Source: Clostridium_AD sp047624165 (GTDB lineage: Bacteria; Bacillota; Clostridia; Clostridiales; Clostridiaceae). From it: a DNA stretch of 19,403 nt. The notes under the pieces are model-generated. The model did no database searches and was not told the origin of the DNA. It saw only the letters and a list, made by a program, of their open reading frames with translations. This document shows positions 15,701 to 19,403 of this stretch, piece by piece. The stretch lies in the NCBI GenBank assembly GCA_047624165.1, contig JBLHPD010000081.1, positions 1 through 19,403 of the forward strand. The letters run 5' to 3'. A program made the translations under genes and the position numbers. How positions within the stretch are numbered: position 1 is the stretch's first letter; every line of letters starts with the position of its first letter.

Positions 15701-16141
15701 TGCTTCATCTAGTGTTTCAATATTTTTTTCATCTCCAGGTATCGTAGGAACTCCTAGTGCATTTGCCACTATTTTAGATTTAATTTTGTCTCCCAGTTTA
15801 TCCATCATTTCCGCCGTAGGTCCTATAAATTCAATACCTGCGTCAGCACACTTTTTCGCGAATTCAGGATTTTCTGATAAGAAGCCATAACCTGGATGAA
15901 TGGCATCTACTCCTTTTTTAAGTGCAAGACTGATTATCTCGTCAATATTTAGATATGCCTCAACGGGATTTCTATTTTTCCCAATTAAATAAGCTTCATC
16001 TGCCTTAGTTTTAAACAACGAATATCTATCCTCATTGGAATAAATTGCTACCGTACGAATTCCAAGTTCATTGCAAGCTCTAAAAACTCTTATGGCAATT
16101 TCGCCTCTGTTTGCTACTAGTACTCTTTTAAATTTCTTCAC
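12713..16141 (-). CDS. pyc: Pyruvate carboxylase
   Basis: The 1142-aa protein matches the single-chain pyruvate carboxylase. The N-terminal biotin carboxylase domain (about 1-450) shows KRVLVANRGEIA, the ATP loop GGGGRGM (165-171) and EMNPRIQVEHTVTE (291-304). The carboxyltransferase domain (about 528-800) has TDTTMRDAHQS (531-541), the carbamylated-lysine motif GIKD with K706, and the metal-site histidines in HLHTHDTTG (733-741). The C-terminal biotin carrier domain has EAMKMET with biotinyl lysine K1108. It converts pyruvate and bicarbonate to oxaloacetate in the cytoplasm, refilling the TCA precursors for aspartate and glutamate synthesis. The start codon is GTG at 16141 with an RBS GGGGGT seven bases upstream. 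No frameshift or missing catalytic residue is seen. Confidence 0.97.
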   Translation of the reverse strand: MKKFKRVLVANRGEIAIRVFRACNELGIRTVAIYSNEDRYSLFKTKADEAYLIGKNRNPVEAYLNIDEIISLALKKGVDAIHPGYGFLSENPEFAKKCADAGIEFIGPTAEMMDKLGDKIKSKIVANALGVPTIPGDEKNIETLDEAKKLAEKCGYPVMLKAIAGGGGRGMRIVRNEGELASSYRSAKNEAKKAFGIDLLFIEKYLEKSKHIEVQVLGDKFGNIVHLHERDCSIQRRHQKVVEYTPAFSISQEKRNEICNDALKIARSVNYRSAGTLEFLVDTHGDHYFIEMNPRIQVEHTVTEMVTGIDIVQSQILIAEDYALDSEKIGIYSQEDVKVRGYSIQCRITTEDPSNNFAPDTGKIEEYRTGSGFGIRLDGGNGFAGAVISPYYDSLLVKNISWSRTFQDAIKKSIRAVEETRITGVKTNIGFLINVLNHPTFLKGECNTGFIEENPELISITPRADGESRVLKFIGEKMVNESNGSKKLYDVPVVPKIIIPKNLSGTKQILDLQGTEGLLNWIKAQKKLLLTDTTMRDAHQSLMATRMRTKDMLKIASATSVYGGDLFSLEMWGGATFDVAYRYLNESPWERLTELRSRIPNVLFQMLIRGANAVGYKNYPDNTIREFIKESAGSGIDVFRIFDSLNWLKGMETSIDEVIKSGKIAEACICYTGDILNNKKDKYNLDYYIKIAREIEKTGAHILGIKDMSALLKPHAAFKLISALKQEVGMPIHLHTHDTTGNGVATVLMATQAGVDIVDTAFNSMSGLTSQPALNSVAAALKNTDRDTGIDLKGIQQISDYWDAVRPVYYQFESELKSGSAEIYRYEIPGGQYSNLKPQVESFGLGHKFNEIKEMYRMVNEMVGDIVKVTPSSKMVGDFAIFMVQNDLTPENIYEKATNMSFPDSVVSYFKGMMGQPMGGFPEKLQRLVLKGVEPITCRPGELLPDEDFSLIEKHLIEKFNIAPNKKDILSYSLYPEVFDGYIKYKKEFGDLSRIGSDIYFHGLDEGETCEAEIADGKTYMIKLVHIGKLDLEGNKVLVFEVDGNRREIKIKDRNNKVMQDFQAIEMADSSNPLEIGSPIPGTVLSILVTEGDTVTENQPLMVVEAMKMETRVSASAQGVVESINVKEGQQVKAGELLINFK

Positions 16142-16182
16142 TTTTGTTACCCCCTATTTTAGTCTTAACCACTTCATCATTC

Positions 16183-16210
16183 ATTATCAAATAGAATACA
16201 GTATTTTCAA
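16183..16210 (-). promoter_or_regulatory. Promoter of pyc
   Basis: On the minus strand TTGAAA (16205-16210) and GATAAT (16183-16188) are separated by 16 nt, giving a start near 16176 and a leader of roughly 35 nt before the GTG at 16141. Confidence 0.5.
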
Positions 16211-16433
16211 CAAAAATGCAATCAAATCATTCCCTTCGCAGAACTGAAGCATGATTTCGTATTATTATGGGTACTTGGAGCCCTTACAGTTGCACCATTA
16301 TTGGATGGAAAGATTTCCTGTAAGTGATAAACTAAAACCATGAGATTTAGGAAAATAAGAACCCTGAATAATTTCCAAATAACCACAAAAACAAACACCT
16401 TTTTGTACAATAGTATTGAAGAGGTGATGAGAA

Positions 16434-16502
16434 TTGAAGAGATGGAAATTGTTTGGTGAAATTAAAAAAATGAAGGATAGAGAATTTAATAAATCTCAGT
16501 AA
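16434..16502 (+). CDS. Possible 22-residue peptide, or start of a lost gene
   Basis: A TTG start at 16434 is preceded seven bases upstream by GAGGTG. The ORF encodes a short, strongly basic peptide (KRWKLFGEIKKMKDREFNK) and ends with TAA at 16500-16502. It may be a small expressed peptide or the N-terminal end of a decayed gene. I recognise no family, and the length is too short to judge by codon use. Confidence 0.25.
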   Translation: MKRWKLFGEIKKMKDREFNKSQ

Positions 16503-16582
16503 TTTTCGGTACTTAGCAATGGAACGCACACAAAAGAAAATTTGATAGTTAATATATCTTCGCTAACTCTAAAATATTATTC

Positions 16583-16675
16583 CTATTCTAATGTAAACAA
16601 TACTTCAATTGTAGTGTTTAGATATTTTGCTAAACGCATAGCTAATTCTAAAGTTGGATTATACTTATTATTTAA
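16583..16675 (-). pseudogene. C-terminal remnant of an XRE-family (HTH_3) small regulator
   Basis: On the minus strand 27 codons read KYNPTLELAMRLAKYLN and on through TIEVLFTLE to a TAG at 16583-16585. This is the recognisable end of small YozG-like XRE regulators: the segment NPTLELAMRLAKYL is recognition-helix-proximal, and the IEVLF tail is typical. A TAA in frame four codons upstream, within low-complexity AT-rich sequence, cuts off the N-terminal DNA-binding half. No RBS or start is present. The rest of the gene appears lost by deletion. The assignment rests on a short stretch. Confidence 0.6.
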
Positions 16676-16692
16676 TTATTTAAATAATTATA

Positions 16693-16721
16693 TTGAAATA
16701 TTTAAGTAATAATGATATCAT
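16693..16721 (+). promoter_or_regulatory. Promoter of the rhodanese gene
   Basis: TTGAAA (16693-16698) and TATCAT (16716-16721) are separated by exactly 17 nt. Predicted start is near 16728 with a leader of about 105 nt to the ATG at 16833. Confidence 0.5.
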
Positions 16722-16744
16722 ATACCTGTAGGGGGTATATGATA
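16716..16744. promoter_or_regulatory. CsoR/CstR-like palindromic operator
   Basis: Two perfect 11-bp arms (TATCATATACC and GGTATATGATA) are separated by TGTAGGG. The centre ATACC-N7-GGTAT, with a run of G on one side, resembles operators of the CsoR family, which sense copper (CsoR) or persulfide (CstR). It covers the -10 element and transcription start of the rhodanese promoter, the place for a repressor. In Staphylococcus CstR controls rhodanese-containing genes, which supports the CstR reading. No CsoR-like gene lies in the window. Confidence 0.55.
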
Positions 16745-16832
16745 ATTATGATTTATAATATACCAAAATAAATTTCAAAACAAAGATTCATAATAGAAAT
16801 TTTACTATTTCAATTGAAAGAGGGGAAAAATC

Positions 16833-17225
16833 ATGAATGATATATTAACAATAATATCAATACTTTTAATAGTTTATATGCTGTATCCTAAAATAATGAT
16901 TAAATTTAATAAGAATGTACAAAATGTTTCTGGAGAAGAAGCTACTAAGCTTATACGAGAAAACAAAGGCCTTGTGATTTTAGATGTACGAAGTAAAGGT
17001 GAATACCAATCAGGACATATAAATGGTTCTAAGCTAATGCCCGTTTCCGAAATTGCCTCAAGGATTTCTGAAATAGAAAAATTTCGTGGCAAACCAATTT
17101 TAGTACACTGTGCATCCGGTAGTAGAAGCCCTAGAGCAGTTAATATATTATTAAAAAATAAGTTTGATCAAATATATCATATGAATCATGGACTATCAAG
17201 TTTTAATGGAAATCTCAAAAGATAA
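16833..17225 (+). CDS. Membrane-anchored rhodanese-like sulfurtransferase
   Basis: The 130-aa protein has an N-terminal hydrophobic segment (about residues 4-18) and a single rhodanese domain (about 32-125). The catalytic cysteine is C93 in the loop CASGSRS, and LDVRSKGEYQSGHI (50-63) is the family block. It probably moves sulfane sulfur from a donor to an acceptor at the membrane surface. Its start is an ATG with RBS AGAGGGG. It is transcribed alone from the promoter at 16693-16721 and ends at the shared terminator 17251-17274. The C-terminal MNHGLSSFNG is a recognisable but diverged family ending. Confidence 0.88.
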   Translation: MNDILTIISILLIVYMLYPKIMIKFNKNVQNVSGEEATKLIRENKGLVILDVRSKGEYQSGHINGSKLMPVSEIASRISEIEKFRGKPILVHCASGSRSPRAVNILLKNKFDQIYHMNHGLSSFNGNLKR

Positions 17226-17250
17226 TTAATATAAGAGAATATTAAAAAAT

Positions 17251-17274
17251 AAAGGAGCACAGCTGTGCTCCTTT
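17251..17274. terminator. Bidirectional terminator between the rhodanese and MTH1175-like genes
   Basis: A 24-bp perfect palindrome (AAAGGAGCACAG and its complement). On the minus strand it is followed by ATTTTTTAATATT, a good U-tract; on the plus strand by CTCTTATT, weaker. Confidence 0.85.
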
Positions 17275-17277
17275 CTC

Positions 17278-17634
17278 TTATTGGTGATGGTGTTCACCAT
17301 GATGGTTACATGTTACATCTTGATCTTTAAGTGTTCCATTAATATATTCGAGAATAACCGCTTTATATTCTCCTGATGCTCCTTTTATCACTTCAAGACC
17401 ATTCTGCTGTAAGCCACTAATTGCGCCTCCACCAATTCCTCCTGTAATAACTACTGATGCTCCCTTTGCTTTAAGTAAGTCTGCTAATCCCTGATGCTGA
17501 TGTGCGAGTTCCACTGATGATATTTCTTCAATGCTTACAATCTTTTTGTCTTCTATAGTTGCAATTGCAAAGCTTTCACTCATTCCAAAATGTTGATTTA
17601 CCATATTCCCTTTATTAGGTATTGCTATTTTCAT
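17278..17634 (-). CDS. MTH1175/NifX-type dinitrogenase iron-molybdenum cofactor family protein
   Basis: The 118-aa protein carries the domain of the NifX/NafY/MTH1175 family: MKIAIP at the start, the NQHFG segment (13-17), and VVITGGIGGGAISGL (61-75). Some relatives bind iron-sulfur or molybdenum-containing cofactors, but most free-standing ones have no known partner. The C-terminal tail CNHHGEHHHQ (109-118) is a histidine-rich extension that could bind metal. I chose the ATG at 17634 because GGAGGT lies seven bases upstream; the frame extends to 17649 without its own RBS. It follows mrp after 18 nt and should be co-transcribed with it. Confidence 0.85.
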   Translation of the reverse strand: MKIAIPNKGNMVNQHFGMSESFAIATIEDKKIVSIEEISSVELAHQHQGLADLLKAKGASVVITGGIGGGAISGLQQNGLEVIKGASGEYKAVILEYINGTLKDQDVTCNHHGEHHHQ

Positions 17635-17652
17635 ATCTTTTACCTCCATTTT

Positions 17653-18480
17653 CTATTTTTCTATATTCTTAATAATCTTACTTATAATGTCTTCAGCTAC
17701 TTGTGTTAATTCAGTATTAAGCTTATATTCGCCTTTGTTGGAAATGTTAACAATTTCTCTACACATTGGAATTTCACCAAGTAAATCTAGATCATTCTTA
17801 TTTAGGAATTCATCTATGTTATCTGATTCAAAGATTCTTATTTTCTCGCTACATTCAGGACAAATAATATAACTCATATTTTCTATTAATCCTAATATAT
17901 CTATATTAAGCTTCCGAGCCATATTAATTGCTTTTCCAACAATCATAGATACTAAGTCCTGTGGCGTAGAAATCATTACTATGCCTGTAATTGGTATTGA
18001 TTGCATTACTGTCAAAGCAACATCACCTGTGCCAGGAGGCATATCTATTATTAAATAATCAAGCTCTCCCCATATAACGTCAGTCCAAAACTGCTTAACG
18101 ACCCCAGAAACTGCTGGTCCTCTCCAAATAACTGGATCATCTTCATTTTCCACAAGAAAATTCATTGAAATAACATCAATGCCCTCAGTGGTTCTAACTG
18201 GTATAATACCAGCTTCACTCATTTTAGGTTTCACATCTTTAATACCTAACAACCTTGGTATACTTGGACCTGTAATATCAGAATCCAAAATGCCAACCTT
18301 ATAACCTTTTTTATTAAGTTCATGTGCAATAAGAACAGATATCGTAGATTTACCTACACCACCCTTTCCACTCATAACTCCGATAATATTTTTAACTTTA
18401 TTTAACGGATTATTTTCTATTCCACAAGTCTCTTTATCATCACACTTGCCACTTGATGGACAACTTTCACAATCAGCCAT
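17653..18480 (-). CDS. mrp: Mrp/NBP35-family iron-sulfur cluster carrier ATPase
   Basis: The 275-aa protein is a deviant-Walker P-loop ATPase of the Mrp/ApbC/NBP35 group. The N-terminus has a cysteine set C4, C7, C13 and C19 like that of NBP35, which can hold an iron-sulfur cluster. The Walker A GKGGVGKST is at 38-46, DSDITGPS at 66-73, DMPPGTGD at 146-153 and a CPEC motif at 207-210, which binds a cluster between two monomers. It should load or carry Fe-S clusters in the cytoplasm. RBS GAGGTG. The promoter at 18522-18550 is the best in this window, and the MTH1175-like protein follows 18 nt after the stop. Confidence 0.93.
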   Translation of the reverse strand: MADCESCPSSGKCDDKETCGIENNPLNKVKNIIGVMSGKGGVGKSTISVLIAHELNKKGYKVGILDSDITGPSIPRLLGIKDVKPKMSEAGIIPVRTTEGIDVISMNFLVENEDDPVIWRGPAVSGVVKQFWTDVIWGELDYLIIDMPPGTGDVALTVMQSIPITGIVMISTPQDLVSMIVGKAINMARKLNIDILGLIENMSYIICPECSEKIRIFESDNIDEFLNKNDLDLLGEIPMCREIVNISNKGEYKLNTELTQVAEDIISKIIKNIEK

Positions 18481-18521
18481 AAACTTTCACCTCGTATTTT
18501 TATTTGTAATATACCCTTTAT

Positions 18522-18550
18522 ATTATAATGCAATTATTTGTTATTGGCAA
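18522..18550 (-). promoter_or_regulatory. Promoter of mrp
   Basis: On the minus strand TTGCCA (18545-18550) and TATAAT (18522-18527) are separated by exactly 17 nt. Predicted start is near 18515, giving a leader of about 35 nt. Confidence 0.65.
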
Positions 18551-18560
18551 ATCCCAATAA
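18541..18560. promoter_or_regulatory. Inverted repeat overlapping the mrp -35 element
   Basis: TTATTGG and CCAATAA are perfect 7-bp arms around CAAATC. The left arm covers part of the -35 of mrp, so a dimeric repressor there would block this promoter. The regulator is unknown, and the identification rests on symmetry and position. Confidence 0.4.
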
Positions 18561-18661
18561 TAATTGATTATATCTATCCTTTTTAAATACCATAATGTTA
18601 GGATAATAATATATTAATAAAAACTAATGTAACCTATGGAATTTAAAAATTTCATGTTATA

Positions 18662-18689
18662 ATATCATTATATTTGTATATAATGATAT
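18662..18689. promoter_or_regulatory. Inverted repeat in the methyltransferase promoter region
   Basis: ATATCATTATA and TATAATGATAT form perfect 11-bp arms around TTTGTA. A possible -10 (TATAAT at 18679-18684) is in the right arm, and the ATG at 18713 follows about 25 bp later. It may be an operator; in so AT-rich a region, chance symmetry is possible. Confidence 0.4.
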
Positions 18690-18712
18690 AAAATATAAAG
18701 GAGAGTGTTTAG

Positions 18713-19303
18713 ATGCATAAATTTAACATTAAGAATCTACAAAAACTAGATAGTCCAAAACGAAGACAAACTATGCCCCCTGAAGAAACCTTGAGAAAAT
18801 TTAATATCTCTGATAGAGGCACCTTACTTGATATAGGCTGTGGTATAGGGTATTTCACCATTCCTGCAGCTAATATTCTAAAACAAGGAAAAGCAATTGG
18901 ACTCGATATAATGTCTGAAATTATTGATATTGCAAAAGAAAAGGCAAATAATATATCTAATATAGAATTTATAACAAGTGAAGAATATACCTTTCCAGTT
19001 GAGGATGCTTCAATTGATTATGTTTTTATATGCAATGTTATTCATGAAATTGAAGATAAACCTAGATATTTCAAAGAGATAAAAAGAGTGCTGAAAGTAA
19101 ATGCTTTTCTTTGTATTATTGACTGGGAGAAAAAAGAAACTGAAATGGGACCCTCTATTAATGAACGAATATCTAAAGAAGAAATGATACAGGTTTGCGC
19201 TCTAGCTGATTTTGAACATGTTGAAGATATAAATATAAATACTGGTTACTACTCAGGCATTCCCTATAGGGAATGCCTCAGGTTGTTTACAAACCCAGTA
19301 TAA
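18713..19303 (+). CDS. Class I SAM-dependent methyltransferase
   Basis: The 196-aa protein has the Rossmann-type methyltransferase fold. Motif I LLDIGCGIGYFTIP is at residues 38-51, the acidic residue closing strand 2 is D65 (AIGLD), FPVEDASIDYVF (94-105) is motif III-IV, and IHEIEDKPRYFKEIKRVLK (110-128) belongs to the post-motif helix. Substrates in this UbiE/Methyltransf_11-like group vary widely (quinones, small molecules, metalloid compounds) and cannot be deduced. RBS AAGGAGAG. It is divergent from mrp. The stop codon 19301-19303 lies inside the terminator stem, and the C-terminal coding part contains a 24-bp palindrome (19255-19278). Confidence 0.88.
   Translation: MHKFNIKNLQKLDSPKRRQTMPPEETLRKFNISDRGTLLDIGCGIGYFTIPAANILKQGKAIGLDIMSEIIDIAKEKANNISNIEFITSEEYTFPVEDASIDYVFICNVIHEIEDKPRYFKEIKRVLKVNAFLCIIDWEKKETEMGPSINERISKEEMIQVCALADFEHVEDININTGYYSGIPYRECLRLFTNPV
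19255..19278. repeat. 24-bp perfect palindrome inside the methyltransferase gene
   Basis: AGGCATTCCCTA is followed immediately by its reverse complement TAGGGAATGCCT. It is GC-richer than the surrounding DNA and lies in frame near the end of the gene, coding for the stretch around GIPYRECL. Confidence 0.75.
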
Positions 19304-19328
19304 TTTTTTATTATACTGGGTTTTTTTA
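19291..19328 (+). terminator. Terminator of the methyltransferase gene
   Basis: A perfect 14-bp stem (19291-19304 with 19310-19323) with a TTTTT loop is followed by TTTTT. The stem includes the last codons and stop of the methyltransferase gene. Nothing further was recognised to the window end. Confidence 0.9.
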
Positions 19329-19403
19329 CATGCAATTATGCGATAGCATTTTGATTTATGTAGAAATTAGAAATAAGCACTAAATTTTTAGTTATAAAAT
19401 CAA

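Larger units (their letters stand above)
16142..16832. other. Gene-poor region with decayed sequence between pyc and the rhodanese gene
   Basis: This 691-bp gap holds the pyc promoter (16183-16210), a possible 22-codon ORF (16434-16502), an XRE-type regulator remnant (16583-16675) and the rhodanese promoter/operator (16693-16744). The plus strand from about 16238 to a stop at 16325-16327 reads as a short hydrophobic tail (FVLLWVLGALTVAPLLDG) without a start or RBS, suggestive of a membrane-protein remnant. Two open frames on the minus strand at 16222-16410 and 16347-16529 have no RBS, and the second overlaps the plus-strand ORF, so I regard them as chance. Confidence 0.55.

Noticed and set aside
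15755..15775. A TAGTGCAT sequence followed by GCCAC inside pyc, resembling the 17-bp operator
   Set aside because: The second half-site and the spacing do not match, and it lies inside conserved coding sequence.
16222..16529. Two overlapping open frames on the minus strand between pyc and the rhodanese gene
   Set aside because: Neither has an RBS, the products resemble nothing I know, and the frames cross recognisable plus-strand remnants.

Overview
The window comes from a low-GC, endospore-forming anaerobic Firmicute, most likely a Clostridium or a close relative. The DNA is AT-rich throughout, ribosome binding sites are strong and G-rich, and there is a clear sigma-G gene. Pyruvate carboxylase, an Mrp/MTH1175-type metal-protein pair and an iron-sulfur enoate-reductase-like flavoprotein add to this picture. 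No rRNA, tRNA, CRISPR array or insertion sequence was seen.

Layout. (1) 1-2595: a TRAP-transporter operon on the minus strand (dctQ, dctM, start of dctP). Ahead of it lies a long leader with a good promoter, a GntR-type palindrome and a 28-codon remnant of a Rossmann-fold oxidoreductase. (2) 2596-8069: an accessory catabolic-looking module made of a minus-strand SDR dehydrogenase, a divergent PucR/CdaR-type regulator, a 2-enoate-reductase-like FMN/Fe-S/FAD enzyme and an acetoacetate-decarboxylase-like protein. Two copies of a 17-bp site (TAGTGCATNNNGCACAA), one in the SDR/regulator gap and one ahead of the reductase, tie these genes into one probable regulon. (3) 8199-10544: sigG, then upstream of it on the same strand a short YidC/Oxa1-type insertase, an 81-aa membrane protein with a TTG start, and a TIGR04076-type small protein. 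(4) 10710-16141: cobO, a class I aminotransferase and pyruvate carboxylase. (5) 16142-16832: a gene-poor stretch with remnants, including the C-terminal end of an XRE-type regulator, and ending in a promoter overlapped by a CsoR/CstR-like palindrome. (6) 16833-19328: a membrane-anchored rhodanese, an Mrp ATPase operon with an MTH1175-like protein, and a SAM-dependent methyltransferase.

How the genes may work together. The SDR, enoate reductase and decarboxylase-like protein could reduce and process an unsaturated cyclic or oxo-acid compound, and the adjacent TRAP transporter could import an acid. The substrate cannot be read from the sequence. The sigG/yidC neighbourhood is notable because SpoIIIJ, a YidC paralogue, is needed for sigma-G activity in Bacillus. 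The rhodanese behind a CstR-like operator suggests a sulfane-sulfur response. Most genes are bounded by clear hairpin terminators.
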